The notes under the pieces are model-generated. The model had not been told where the DNA came from, did no database searches, and saw nothing but the letters and a program-made list of their open reading frames with translations. From Bacteroidetes bacterium 43-93 (GTDB lineage: Bacteria; Bacteroidota; Bacteroidia; Chitinophagales; Chitinophagaceae): a stretch of DNA of 64,000 nt. The translations under genes and the position numbers were made by a program. The stretch covers positions 503,481 to 567,480 of the forward strand of contig MKUO01000018.1 in assembly GCA_001897855.1 (NCBI GenBank), in the 5' to 3' direction. Of the stretch, positions 53,267 to 62,743 are shown piece by piece. Within the stretch, counting starts at the first letter, position 1, and each line of letters begins with the position of its first letter.

Positions 53267-54031
53267 TTATGCTTCTTTCGGTTTGTAAATAAAGGACAAA
53301 AGTACGTAGAGAATAAATGCCAAAGGCAATGCCGCGGCTTTTAGTACCGGAATAGATGCCAGCGTTACGATTACGATCACCAACTGAGGCCATGCAGTAG
53401 CGATACTAAACTTAGATGGCATGAATTTGAAAAACCTCACTTTAGATACCATCAGCCAGCTGAGGATCGCTATTACCAGGTATAATATCCATTTGTTATG
53501 CAGCAGGTTGCCTATTCCGTAAGGGTTATACCAGTTGAGCAGCGGGAAGGTAGCCACAAACAAGCCTACAGCAGGTATGGGCATTCCTTTGAAAAAGCTG
53601 GTTTGCTCGCCCGAAGAGATATTGAATGTAGCCAACCTCAATGCACCAAAACAAGCCAGCAGAAAAGCAGGCGCCATAGAAAGCATACTCACATCCAGCG
53701 CATTGGCTTCGCCCATGTATGAGGCCCACAGCATTTTATATAATATCATAGATGGTGCTACACCAAATGACACTACATCTGCAAGAGAATCCAGGTCTTT
53801 GCCAATGGGCGAAAATATTTTTAAGGTACGGGCGGTAACGCCATCCAGCATATCACAAATGGCTGCTATTAATATAAATATGCTGCCCCAGTAAGCCTGC
53901 TCGGTACCGGTTACCCAATATTCCACTCCGTTCACATCCGCCAAAAAAGGCTGCGCATTCAGTATAAAGGCAATAGCTATGCAACCGCAAAACAGGTTAG
54001 CTAATGTCAGCAGGTTTGGTAAATGCTTCAT
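53267..54031 (-). CDS. pssA: CDP-diacylglycerol-serine O-phosphatidyltransferase
   Basis: A 254-residue inner-membrane enzyme making phosphatidylserine, the precursor of phosphatidylethanolamine. The CDP-alcohol phosphotransferase motif is at 63-85 (DGVTARTL...GKDLDSLAD: Asp63, Gly64, Ala67, Arg68, Gly77, Asp81, Asp85). N-terminal LPNLLTLANLFCGCIAI and about seven membrane helices fit type II PssA. It is first in a three-gene unit with purS and rsmI. Confidence 0.94.
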   Translation of the reverse strand: MKHLPNLLTLANLFCGCIAIAFILNAQPFLADVNGVEYWVTGTEQAYWGSIFILIAAICDMLDGVTARTLKIFSPIGKDLDSLADVVSFGVAPSMILYKMLWASYMGEANALDVSMLSMAPAFLLACFGALRLATFNISSGEQTSFFKGMPIPAVGLFVATFPLLNWYNPYGIGNLLHNKWILYLVIAILSWLMVSKVRFFKFMPSKFSIATAWPQLVIVIVTLASIPVLKAAALPLAFILYVLLSFIYKPKEA

Positions 54032-54102
54032 GAGGCATCAAAAGTAGCAAAAATAAAATACTGGTTCAGGGTTTGTACGGTGGCGTTGTGCCTGCCAGCT
54101 AC

Positions 54103-54127
54103 AAAAAAATGCCTGCAATTGCAGGCA
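54103..54127 (-). terminator. Terminator of response regulator gene
   Basis: Palindrome TGCCTGCAATTGCAGGCA (54110-54127) followed, on the minus strand, by seven T residues. It lies 25 bases after the regulator stop. Confidence 0.85.
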
Positions 54128-54151
54128 CTATATATTCAATTATTTATTCTT

Positions 54152-54859
54152 TTATTCAGGAACCACCAGGCGGAAACCATTACCGTGGATATTCACGATC
54201 TCTACGCTGCTATCTTCCTTCAGGTATTTGCGCAGCTTGGCAATGTACACATCCATGCTGCGGCCGTTGAAATAAGTATCACTACCCCAGATACGTTTCA
54301 GCGCGGCATCACGTGGCAACAGGTCGTTCTTATATTCGCACAGCATCAGCAGCAATTCATTTTCCTTTGGCGACAGTGTCAGCACATCTCCGGCGTCTCC
54401 CAGTTGCAGGGTACGCAGTTTGCTATTGAAGTGGTAATGCCCTATGTTGAATTCAACCTGCGAATGCTGTTTTTCCTGCAGCTCCTGGTTGCGCTTCAGT
54501 ATTGCTTTTATCTTATGCAGCAATACTTCACTGTCAAACGGTTTGGTGATATAATCATCAGCGCCCAGTTTATATCCGTTCAGGATATCTTCTTTCATGC
54601 TCTTTGCAGAAAGGAAGAACAGGGGCACATCAGGATCTACATTCCTTATTTCTTCTGCCAGTGTGAAGCCGTCCATATTAGGCATCATCACATCGAGCAA
54701 GCATATATCAAATTTCTCTCTGCGGAAGGCCGCCAAACCAAGTATACCATCTCTTGCCAGTTCTACTACAAAATCATTCAGCTCCAGGTAATTCTTCAGT
54801 ACTTGTCCAAAATTGGTATCATCTTCAACCAATAAGACTTTAAATTTTTCTTTTTCCAT
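54152..54859 (-). CDS. OmpR-family response regulator (RprY-like)
   Basis: A 235-residue transcription factor. Receiver: EDD (12-14), phospho-acceptor Asp56 in CLLDVMMPNMDG, FFLSAKS and DYITKPFD. The DNA-binding domain has LSPKENELLLMLCEYKNDLLPRDAALKRIWG and SMDVYIAKLRKYL, then NIHGNGFRLVV. It is similar in plan to the regulator at 41186 but with a different linker. No kinase gene adjoins it. It lies between pssA and the second PorP/SprF gene, on the same strand, with its own terminator. Confidence 0.93.
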   Translation of the reverse strand: MEKEKFKVLLVEDDTNFGQVLKNYLELNDFVVELARDGILGLAAFRREKFDICLLDVMMPNMDGFTLAEEIRNVDPDVPLFFLSAKSMKEDILNGYKLGADDYITKPFDSEVLLHKIKAILKRNQELQEKQHSQVEFNIGHYHFNSKLRTLQLGDAGDVLTLSPKENELLLMLCEYKNDLLPRDAALKRIWGSDTYFNGRSMDVYIAKLRKYLKEDSSVEIVNIHGNGFRLVVPE

Positions 54860-54926
54860 CAGTGTATGATTGGTATGTTGCTATAAAAGTAATACCCCTG
54901 CGGTTAATGTCGTAACAAATGTTTTG

Positions 54927-55979
54927 TTAATAAAACCTCGGGCAGTTCATATTTTTTGCTCCGCGGGAATGTTCCCCGTATCTGCCCATAAAAACCAGGC
55001 CAAATTCCATTCCTCCATAGGCTTTGATATTTTGCCCCAGGGACGACATGGCATAATCATAGCTGGCCATGATACGCAGATCGTTCCACTGCAGCCCTAT
55101 AGAGCCTATCAGCGATTCCTTATACCGGTAATGCAAGCCCGCTATCAGGCTGCCTTCGCCTTTATGCTCGCCGTAATTATTCCCTCTTTGGGTAAACTTG
55201 CCCTGCACCAGTGTGCCAAATACCAGTTCGCTGGCGCCCTTGTCCATGCTATAGTATATAGATGGGTTGAGCGTAAAGATATCATCCATCACAAAGGTGC
55301 CATCCATATTTACAGTAGGGCGAATGCCCAGTTCGTTAATGCCTGATTCGTAAAATGTTTCTTTGGGCTGATTGATGTGCGCAAAACCAACACCTACTTT
55401 TACAAAGGCCAGCTCGCTGGGGAAGTAAGAAAAATTGATACCGGCGCCGACGTCAAAGAACTGCGTTTTGATCACATTGATATTATTCTCCCCGCTTGCA
55501 AACGACTGGTTGAATTTAAACCCATCCCACTGCATACCAAAGTATAGCTTGTTATAATCTATGGTTCGGGTAGCGTAGCCGCCCTGCAGGCCTGCCGATA
55601 TCATAAACACGTCGCTTGTCTGAACATGATAGGCAAGTGTCAGGTCGCCTCTTGTAAGCGTCAGGTTACCATCGCCCGCCACATCGTTATAAAAGGCAAT
55701 ACCTACGCCCAGCCAGTTGGTCGTATTTTGACCCTTGAATGCCTGGAAATCCGCGTAGGCAGAAAAAGTCTTATACGGTACAGGTACTGCGGTCCACTGA
55801 GTACGATAGTTGGCGCCCAACCTATAATCGTTATCGCTCATCAGCGCGGTATTTGCCGGGTTTACCAGCATGGGCGTATTGTAATACTGCGAAAAATGCA
55901 TATCCTGAGCCCCGGCTGTTCCGGCAGCTGCAACACCTATCAGTGCTGTGATTATTACCTTGTTCAGCCTGTTCCTCAT
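54927..55979 (-). CDS. PorP/SprF family type IX secretion membrane protein
   Basis: A 350-residue outer-membrane protein with signal peptide (KVIITALIGVAAAGTAGAQ) and the family start DMHFSQYYNTPMLVNPANTALMSDNDYRLGANYRTQWTAVPVPYKTFSAYADFQ. It is a barrel-like protein with repeated Gly/Tyr strands (VGIAFYNDVAGDGNLTLTRGDLTLAYHV). The start overlaps the upstream adhesin gene stop by ATGA, so the two are translated together. It is probably the dedicated outer-membrane partner of the 1189-residue protein. Confidence 0.92.
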   Translation of the reverse strand: MRNRLNKVIITALIGVAAAGTAGAQDMHFSQYYNTPMLVNPANTALMSDNDYRLGANYRTQWTAVPVPYKTFSAYADFQAFKGQNTTNWLGVGIAFYNDVAGDGNLTLTRGDLTLAYHVQTSDVFMISAGLQGGYATRTIDYNKLYFGMQWDGFKFNQSFASGENNINVIKTQFFDVGAGINFSYFPSELAFVKVGVGFAHINQPKETFYESGINELGIRPTVNMDGTFVMDDIFTLNPSIYYSMDKGASELVFGTLVQGKFTQRGNNYGEHKGEGSLIAGLHYRYKESLIGSIGLQWNDLRIMASYDYAMSSLGQNIKAYGGMEFGLVFMGRYGEHSRGAKNMNCPRFY

Positions 55980-58900
55980 TTTAATAGCGTTACATTACCT
56001 TTTTTAAACATAGTGGTGTCATCTATAAAGCGCACATTCAGCGTATATGCATAGGCATCTACTTCCTGGCGTTTGCCGTTATAGGTACCATCCCATCCCT
56101 TCTTAACGTCTGTCGATTCAAAAACCAGCTGCCCCCAGCGGTTGTATATCTTCAGATCTATGGACTCTATTGCTGCGCCCACTACATATAGTATATCGTT
56201 ATTGCCGTCGCCATTCGGGCTAAAGGCATTGGGTATATCTGCCAGCGGTAATATATCTGCGGTAACCGGTTTGCATGTGGTATCAGCACAGCCTTCTTTG
56301 TTCATAGCTACCAGGCATACATCATAGATGCCCGATCGTTTGTAAAAATGTTCCGGGTTTGTTTCCGTTGTACCGGTACCATCACCAAAGTTCCAGTTAT
56401 AGGATACCGCATTTTTCGACAGGTTGGTAAACCTGTTGATCTCGTTGGTAACGGGTATAATGGGCGTATAGCTAAAATCTGCCAGCGGCGATGGTTTTAC
56501 GGTGATTATCTTACTCAGGGAATCTACTTTATTACATGTGTTGGGATTGTATGCCATCAGTGTAACCTTATAAGTACCTGCAGAATCAAATTTGTGAAAC
56601 GGCCTTGCCAGTGTAGAGGTCTTATTATCGCCAAAATTCCATAGATAAGTTTCTGCCAGTACAGATGTATTATTGGGCGCAAAAGAATCTCCAAGGCATA
56701 CCAGGTCGGGCACATCAAAGCCGGCCTTCACCAGGTCGTCCCTGAATGTTACGGTCTGCGACACGCTATCAGGCGAGTTACATGCGGTTGGGTCTGTCAT
56801 TACCAATGTAATAGTGTATGTACCTGCCTTAGCATAATTCTTGCCCGGCGGGGTTTGACCTGTATAGGTACTGCCATCGCCAAACTCCCAGAAATATACA
56901 GTACCCGAAGGAGTAGCACTCACCTGCGATGTATTTTTGAACGTGGTGAGGAATGGCGCACAGGTATCAACCACAGTGGCAACAAAAGACGGATTTATTT
57001 TATTGTCATCAACCGTTACTGTAAGCGAAAAAGTATCTGCAAGGTTGCAAGCTATAGGGTTGGCGCCTATCAGCCTGATCTTGTAAGTACCTGCTGCAGT
57101 ATAGGTATGCGGCGGCGGTGTCTGTGCAGTGCTGGTAGGACTGCCATCGCCGAAATCCCATTGATAGGATGTCGCGTTTACCGAGGTGTTTACAATGGTT
57201 ACCGGTGTGCCTAAACAAATATGCGTGCCCGGCTGCAAGGTAAAACTGGCATCCACCGGGCCAAGGAAGAAGGCGATTTTCAACGCCACGAGGTTACAGT
57301 TAGGCCCTGTATTCGTTGTGGCGTAGGCACCTGCAGTGGTAGGGAAAGTGCCTTTGCTGCACCCACCACATATAGCCTGGTACACGATACCGTTTTTATC
57401 AAACCTGCTGGTACCCCCATCTACGTGTTCCGGTACACCACCATTGCTACCCATATAAGTCGCATACAAGAGGTTGGCCATGTTTGAAGAAAGAACTATA
57501 AAATAAAAGTCTGCTCCATCTGTAGTAGATTGTGCTGCCGGACCCGCAAGCCCGCCTATCGGCATTCCGGTTGTTGTGCCGGTGCCGGGAGGTGGTGTAA
57601 AACCACTGGACGAATATATATCTCCTCCCCATCCGGAAATGTAAATATTCCCGCAGGTATCTACCAGGAATGCAACAGGAGATATGTTGGTATGGTTTGC
57701 ATCTCCCGAACCGAATACAGTTGACCGTAAATTGGCGGAAAGATTAGCATCCAATTTGATAATAAACTGGCTGGAGCCGGGATTTGAATAAACGCCCGTA
57801 CTTACCGGGAAGGTGCCTCCCAAAGTTTGCCCCATTGCATAAATATTATTTACCGCATCTATCTGTATCCCGTAACATTGATCATAGGCATTCCGGCCGA
57901 TGTAGGTAGATCTTAAACATGGATAGCTGCCACTATTCAAAAATTTCGAGATAAACCCATCTGTTCCACCCTGGGACGAAGAAATATAAGCCCCTGTGGT
58001 AAAAGGGAAATTGGTGCTTTGGGTGCCGCCAGCTACGTACAGGTTCGATTCTGTTTTGTCTAAGGACAATACATACGCGGCATCATTATCATCGCCACCC
58101 AGGTAAGTACTCCATATCAGCGATGTAAGAGAACTATTCATTTTCAACACAACGCCATCCTGTGCATCGCCGGTAACTAAAGTGGTCTTTATTGCTGAGG
58201 ATGTAGTGGGGAAATCCGTAGACCTGGTACTGGCCGCAACATATACATCACCCGATTGATCAACTATCACTTCACTTCTGGCATCATCCCCATAATTATG
58301 TTTCAAATTGCCATAGCCAAATTCAGCTGCTGTCTCATTGGTGATATCCTCTCCCGATCCTCCAACATAAGTCGAGCCCAGTAAGGCAGTACCACTTGCA
58401 TTGAATTTGGTAAGGATCAGGTCCCCCTTACCATTATAGCTGCCGTCGTAGGCACCTGATGTAACTGGGAAATTAGCAGAATAGGTTCGGCCGGCAATAA
58501 TAAGGTTTCCCGCCTGGTCTACTATCAAACTATGAGGCTGCTCATTACTATTGCCACCCAGGTACGTGGAGTATATCAACGCACTGCCAGTTGCATTGAA
58601 TTTTGAAATAGAGATATCGCTTGGATAATGATTCCCATCTACAGTAGACCCTCCACCAAACGAAGTTTGTATGGCACCCGTTGCAGGAACAATGGGATAA
58701 CCTGACCCACCTAAAGAATTGCTTGTAATTCCGCCCGCATAAAAATTGCCTGCAGCATCGTAAGTGGCGGTATAACCCCAGTTGTCATAACCGGAGCCTG
58801 TAAATGTTGCAAAAACTACCGTTGGGTCAATAACCAGTTCTTTTGTTTTATCATACCCGTCAGGGAAATCATAGCTTACCCTATTACCATTCACTTTATA

Positions 58901-59545
58901 GCGGCAATACACCTGTACCTGTTTCCCGTTCACTACCTGGTAAGCATAAGGCTTCATTTCTTCAGTAGTAACCACACTGTTAGGTATCTCCAGGTTGCCG
59001 TTTTTTACATGCAGTTCTTCGATGCCATCGTAGCGCAGCTTAATGGTTTCGGGATCAGCGCCCGGCTTTACAATAAAATCGTAAGTGAGGCGGCTGCCAT
59101 CAGATGAGGCACGCAGGTCGATGTTCGTATAGAGGTTTAAATAATCCACTTCCATACATGGGTGGATGCCCGACTTCCACCTTTGAGGGTCATTTCCTAA
59201 GAAAAAGTTGTAGTAATGATCCTGCACCTGCTGCTGTTCTATTACGGGCCGTGGGTTAGCGTTCTCAAATACCATTTTATAAGCATAGTAGTTGAGCGTT
59301 ACTTTTTCATACTTGCCCGTTTTGAAACCCTGTATCTGGTCAATATTCCCTGCTGCGCCTACTACATAGGTGAACACATTATTTTCAAGAAATATATTGC
59401 CGTTACTGTTAGACATTTTGAACCGGAACGCTTCCGGCCACTGGCCTTTGTTTTCTACAAACTCCAGCGTGCCGCTCCCCGGAATGGCGAACAATTGCAG
59501 AGGCAGTATGAAAACCACCAGGCATACATATAAAAACTTCCTCAT
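55976..59545 (-). CDS. Large SBBP/PKD surface protein with type B T9SS C-terminal domain
   Basis: A 1189-residue exported protein; ATG 59545 (MRKFLYVCLVVFILPLQLFA) gives a proper signal peptide, and an ATG eight codons upstream is less likely. The N-terminal 250 residues (LEFVENKGQWPEAFRFKM...NVFTYVVG; YDFIVKPGADPETIKLRYDGIEEL) match the DUF7948-like region of such proteins. Next are SBBP-type beta-propeller repeats (ISKFNATGSALIYSTYLGGNSNEQPHSLIVDQAGNLIIAGRTYSANFPVTSGAY and others), then four PKD domains (about 785-1090), and a gliding-motility C-terminal domain (IPNAFSPNGDGNNDILYV, IYNRWGQLVFES, GNVTLLK). T9SS substrate. Surface adhesin or matrix role is inferred. Confidence 0.92.
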   Translation of the reverse strand: MRKFLYVCLVVFILPLQLFAIPGSGTLEFVENKGQWPEAFRFKMSNSNGNIFLENNVFTYVVGAAGNIDQIQGFKTGKYEKVTLNYYAYKMVFENANPRPVIEQQQVQDHYYNFFLGNDPQRWKSGIHPCMEVDYLNLYTNIDLRASSDGSRLTYDFIVKPGADPETIKLRYDGIEELHVKNGNLEIPNSVVTTEEMKPYAYQVVNGKQVQVYCRYKVNGNRVSYDFPDGYDKTKELVIDPTVVFATFTGSGYDNWGYTATYDAAGNFYAGGITSNSLGGSGYPIVPATGAIQTSFGGGSTVDGNHYPSDISISKFNATGSALIYSTYLGGNSNEQPHSLIVDQAGNLIIAGRTYSANFPVTSGAYDGSYNGKGDLILTKFNASGTALLGSTYVGGSGEDITNETAAEFGYGNLKHNYGDDARSEVIVDQSGDVYVAASTRSTDFPTTSSAIKTTLVTGDAQDGVVLKMNSSLTSLIWSTYLGGDDNDAAYVLSLDKTESNLYVAGGTQSTNFPFTTGAYISSSQGGTDGFISKFLNSGSYPCLRSTYIGRNAYDQCYGIQIDAVNNIYAMGQTLGGTFPVSTGVYSNPGSSQFIIKLDANLSANLRSTVFGSGDANHTNISPVAFLVDTCGNIYISGWGGDIYSSSGFTPPPGTGTTTGMPIGGLAGPAAQSTTDGADFYFIVLSSNMANLLYATYMGSNGGVPEHVDGGTSRFDKNGIVYQAICGGCSKGTFPTTAGAYATTNTGPNCNLVALKIAFFLGPVDASFTLQPGTHICLGTPVTIVNTSVNATSYQWDFGDGSPTSTAQTPPPHTYTAAGTYKIRLIGANPIACNLADTFSLTVTVDDNKINPSFVATVVDTCAPFLTTFKNTSQVSATPSGTVYFWEFGDGSTYTGQTPPGKNYAKAGTYTITLVMTDPTACNSPDSVSQTVTFRDDLVKAGFDVPDLVCLGDSFAPNNTSVLAETYLWNFGDNKTSTLARPFHKFDSAGTYKVTLMAYNPNTCNKVDSLSKIITVKPSPLADFSYTPIIPVTNEINRFTNLSKNAVSYNWNFGDGTGTTETNPEHFYKRSGIYDVCLVAMNKEGCADTTCKPVTADILPLADIPNAFSPNGDGNNDILYVVGAAIESIDLKIYNRWGQLVFESTDVKKGWDGTYNGKRQEVDAYAYTLNVRFIDDTTMFKKGNVTLLK

Positions 59546-59749
59546 TATATCGAAGGTTGAAACCCGCACGGGTGCTAAGTAAATGTAAGATTTTTCCGCT
59601 ATATGCCGGCTATAATTTAAGACGAGGCAGACTATAACCAGGGGTTAAAAAACGGCAATAAATTTTCTGGGAACACTGCTGCAAAAATGAGGTGAGAATG
59701 GCAGGTGACGATGCGATCGCCTTAAAAATAAGGGAGGAGGGTGGACAGC

Positions 59750-60229
59750 CTAGTTGACTATCTTATCTGCGCAGCAGCTGCTGGCAAAAGCATCGGGCTT
59801 GGCCTTGAAGGCAAATCCCATACCCAGGATGTAGCCCATTGCCTCGCGAAGGGCTTCGTTACTTTTGAACTGCGGGCTGGTGTTGATGTCTGCATGCACT
59901 TCCATTTCAATATCATAGGTATTGAAAAGGTCGCATAGCTCGTAAGCTATCTCAATGCTTTTAGCCACTTCTACCAGCATCCGTTCTTTCACGGTAAATG
60001 GCTGCCGGGTTTTGTCGTTGCAGATAAACATGAAGCCGCCTCGCTTTTCGCGCAGAAAAACGATTACTGTAGCAAATTCTGTTTCTGCACCACGCACCTG
60101 GGAATCTGTACCGATACATACCTTGAGCTTGTATCCTGCATTGGTCTCCCGGATGATGGTTTCTTCCACAGATTTTTTAACCGGCTGCTTTAAAGGTTCT
60201 CCACTAAATGTCCGCCATATCATAGGCAT
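59750..60229 (-). CDS. YkuK-like RNase H-fold protein (DUF458)
   Basis: A 159-residue protein of the DUF458/YkuK family, thought to have an RNase H-like fold. KVCIGTDSQVRGAETEFATVIVFLREKRGGFMFICNDK holds the conserved first strand with GTDSQ and a possible catalytic Asp. VKERMLVEVAKSIEIAYELCDLF and MEVHADINTSPQFKSNEALREAMGYILGMGFAFKAKPDAFASSCCADK complete the family pattern. Starts at ATG 60229. Substrate not established; the family's nuclease activity is predicted rather than shown. Confidence 0.87.
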   Translation of the reverse strand: MPMIWRTFSGEPLKQPVKKSVEETIIRETNAGYKLKVCIGTDSQVRGAETEFATVIVFLREKRGGFMFICNDKTRQPFTVKERMLVEVAKSIEIAYELCDLFNTYDIEMEVHADINTSPQFKSNEALREAMGYILGMGFAFKAKPDAFASSCCADKIVN

Positions 60230-60550
60230 ATATTTTAGGTTTTCTTAAAGTTACCCACATTTATGTTATCCTCACATTAGCACAAGGTTAATATACTGTG
60301 AAATGCACAGCTTATCAACACTGTAGATTACACCTGTATGTTTCAAAAATGACAAATCAATAACATCTCTTTAATGCCCTTACGGCACTTGCAACTTTGA
60401 TTTATCGCTCTGCTTTACATAATTTTACGGGATAGAATTTCCTTTCCGTAATTACTATTACCTTTCCTCGGAAGTTCGTACATATAGAGAAATAGGAGAT
60501 GATACAGAACTAATTATTAAAACTGGTCAATCTCTAAACGAACGAATAGA
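60230..60550. other. Gene-free 321-bp gap between divergent genes
   Basis: AT-rich, promoter-type DNA between the divergent YkuK-like gene and the membrane protein gene. I see no open frame with protein-like pattern, no tRNA and no strong hairpin; TTATCAACA at 60311 is a chance-level DnaA-box-like word. Confidence 0.55.
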
Positions 60551-61918
60551 ATGGACGACAAGTCAAGAGAAAAAGGTAGTGTGGAGATGCTCAACCCGGC
60601 ATACTGGACAATAGGCAGATGGTTTACATTACTGATAGTTTTGCTCGCATTCTGGTGCGGGCTGTATCTTGCTGCGCACTCAGACTATGGCATGCCCGGT
60701 TATGAATACACCAGCTTCAGCACTACCCAGGTAAGGGAGATCAATACTATACTTACCAGTGACAACATCGCCATCAACGTTACCCCCGCGCATAACCCCC
60801 AAACACTTATAGACAGTGCCAATACTATAGCCCCTGTAAATGAAATGGGCACCGTAAATACTACACTTGGCTGTGATCTTGCCTGCCGGACCGATAAAGT
60901 ACTGATATACCTCAACAGCGAATACGATCATAAAATAGCGCCCGAACAAATGGCTACTATTCGCCAGTATATCTCCACTTTCGGCCCGCGTGAGGTGGGC
61001 GTGTTCCTTGCCGATTACAGGCTGAAAGTACGTTCTTACTTCTGGCTATCCGGCCCTATGATCTATGCTGAGCTGGTATCGTGGGTGGTATTTGGTGTAC
61101 TGTGCAGTTTGTTGTTTGCAGCGGGCAATGGCTTGCGCAAAACAAACAGGCAGGCTTTTGATAACAGGGATGTCCTTTACCAGATAGCCAAAGTTTTCTA
61201 TGCGCCTTTTATAGCAGTGGTGCTGCTGCTTACTTATAATTACTTTAGAAATAACAGTTCGCTGAATACCGGCCTGGGCCAGGGTGTTATCATTTTTGCA
61301 TTCATCGCAGGCTTTTACTCGGGCAGGCTGATGAATTTTATGGACCGCCTGAAACAGCTGATCTTACCAGATAGCGGAGATCATTATCCCGCTCCTGCTT
61401 CGGTACCGGCTATGGCTATGCCCGCTTACACTACAGAAACAATAACACCTGTGCGTCAAAGCACCCCGGAACCGGTAAGCGTACCCACTATTAAGGAAGA
61501 ACCTACACCAGAACCTATACCGGAAAGAAATACAGAAGCTTATCAACCCGTACCGACAACACCGACACCTAAAAAAGATGATGGGCTGATCGAAGCACAA
61601 ATAGAGATAAAGCTGGATACTGCCGGCATGTATGACGATGAAAAAGCCAGGCTCAGCAGGCAAGGATTTGCAAAAGCCATCGTTACCCTGCACAATGTAA
61701 ATGGAAAGGATATCATACCTGCTAAAAAGGCAAGTGAGGATGGATCGTTATTTATTGCAAAAGGAGTAAGGCCCGGCATCTATATAGCGCGCGCCACCTT
61801 ATCGCAAAAGGTAATGGAAGATCATATCATTAACCTGTTTGGCGAGCGCACCGCATATATCACGGTTGATAAGCCGGGGCTGGAACTATACATACGCAAG
61901 TATGAACTCGTAGATTAA
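60551..61918 (+). CDS. Hypothetical membrane protein with Pro-rich linker
   Basis: A 455-residue protein. A first membrane helix (WFTLLIVLLAFWCGLYLAAHS) is followed by an extracytoplasmic region of about 110 residues with a Cys pair (LGCDLACRTD). Three more hydrophobic helices follow (AELVSWVVFGVLCSLLFAAG, FYAPFIAVVLLLTYNYF, VIIFAFIAGFYSGRLM), then a Pro/Glu/Thr-rich linker (EEPTPEPIPERN) and a C-terminal beta-rich domain (GFAKAIVTLHNVNGKDIIPAKKASEDGSLFIAKGVRPGIYIARATL) with a carboxypeptidase-regulatory-like look. No family recognised. A terminator hairpin follows. Confidence 0.75.
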   Translation: MDDKSREKGSVEMLNPAYWTIGRWFTLLIVLLAFWCGLYLAAHSDYGMPGYEYTSFSTTQVREINTILTSDNIAINVTPAHNPQTLIDSANTIAPVNEMGTVNTTLGCDLACRTDKVLIYLNSEYDHKIAPEQMATIRQYISTFGPREVGVFLADYRLKVRSYFWLSGPMIYAELVSWVVFGVLCSLLFAAGNGLRKTNRQAFDNRDVLYQIAKVFYAPFIAVVLLLTYNYFRNNSSLNTGLGQGVIIFAFIAGFYSGRLMNFMDRLKQLILPDSGDHYPAPASVPAMAMPAYTTETITPVRQSTPEPVSVPTIKEEPTPEPIPERNTEAYQPVPTTPTPKKDDGLIEAQIEIKLDTAGMYDDEKARLSRQGFAKAIVTLHNVNGKDIIPAKKASEDGSLFIAKGVRPGIYIARATLSQKVMEDHIINLFGERTAYITVDKPGLELYIRKYELVD

Positions 61919-61941
61919 AACAAACTTTAAATAAATCTTAA

Positions 61942-61969
61942 AAAAACCACCTGCATCAAGGTGGTTTTT
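61942..61969 (+). terminator. Rho-independent terminator
   Basis: Perfect 11-bp stem AAAAACCACCT / AGGTGGTTTTT with loop GCATCA, 24 bases after the membrane protein stop. Confidence 0.88.
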
Positions 61970-62015
61970 CTTTTATCATTACTTTCAATTTCAACACTTC
62001 ATTTAATACATACTT

Positions 62016-62531
62016 ATGAAAAACTTTTTGCTCATAGCAGCAATGCTGCTCACCACATTTTCTATATCCGCGCAAGAGAAGAAAGATAAGAAACCTTTGC
62101 TCAGTCCGCGTGCATTTGTAAAAACTGCTGATATTAATATCTCTTACGGCCAGCCATCCAAACGCGACCGCGAAATATTTGGCGCGCTTGTTCCTTACGG
62201 GCAGGTATGGCGTGCAGGGGCCAATGAGGCTACCGAGATCACGTTCAAAAAAGATATGATGTTTGGCGGTACTGCGGTTCCGGCAGGCACTTATTCTTTA
62301 TTCGCCATACCAAACGAAAACCAATGGACCATTATACTCAACGGCCAGCTTGGGCAGTGGGGTGCATTTGAATATGATAAATACAAATCAAAAGATGTAG
62401 CGCATGCAGATGTACCGGTGCAAAAACTGAACAAGGCGCAGGAAAAACTGGTATATGAAGTAAAGAAAGATACCCTGAAAATATCATGGGATAAGACTTC
62501 TGTATCAGTTCCTGTAACAGTAAAAAAATAA
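62016..62531 (+). CDS. DUF2911 domain exported protein
   Basis: A 171-residue exported protein. Signal peptide (NFLLIAAMLLTTFSISAQ), then the DUF2911 signature INISYGQPSKRDREIFGALVPYGQVWRAGANEATEITFKKDMMFGGTAVPAGTYSLFAIP, and the later WTIILNGQLGQWGAFEYD. DUF2911 is widespread in Bacteroidota and of unknown function; it is thought to be a periplasmic beta-barrel/lectin-like fold. Single-gene unit between two terminators. Confidence 0.9.
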   Translation: MKNFLLIAAMLLTTFSISAQEKKDKKPLLSPRAFVKTADINISYGQPSKRDREIFGALVPYGQVWRAGANEATEITFKKDMMFGGTAVPAGTYSLFAIPNENQWTIILNGQLGQWGAFEYDKYKSKDVAHADVPVQKLNKAQEKLVYEVKKDTLKISWDKTSVSVPVTVKK

Positions 62532-62656
62532 TACTATTCGTCCGTCATTCTTCCCGTTTCGTCCGGTTTCAATTTATGCACCTGTTTTTACATACTATTT
62601 TTACATCAGCTTCTTAAAAGTAGGAGCATAGGAGTAAACATAGGTAAACGGCAATT

Positions 62657-62687
62657 GCGGCTGGTTTTTTAACCCGCCGCTTTTTTT
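62657..62687 (+). terminator. Rho-independent terminator after DUF2911 gene
   Basis: GCGGC (62657-62661) pairs with GCCGC (62676-62680), with an inner GGTT/AACC stem and one mismatch, then seven T. It lies 125 bases after the stop codon. Confidence 0.7.
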
Positions 62688-62743
62688 ATGCCTGTATCTT
62701 AAACAATTCATTTCCAAATCGTTTTCCTGCATTATTTTGCAGT

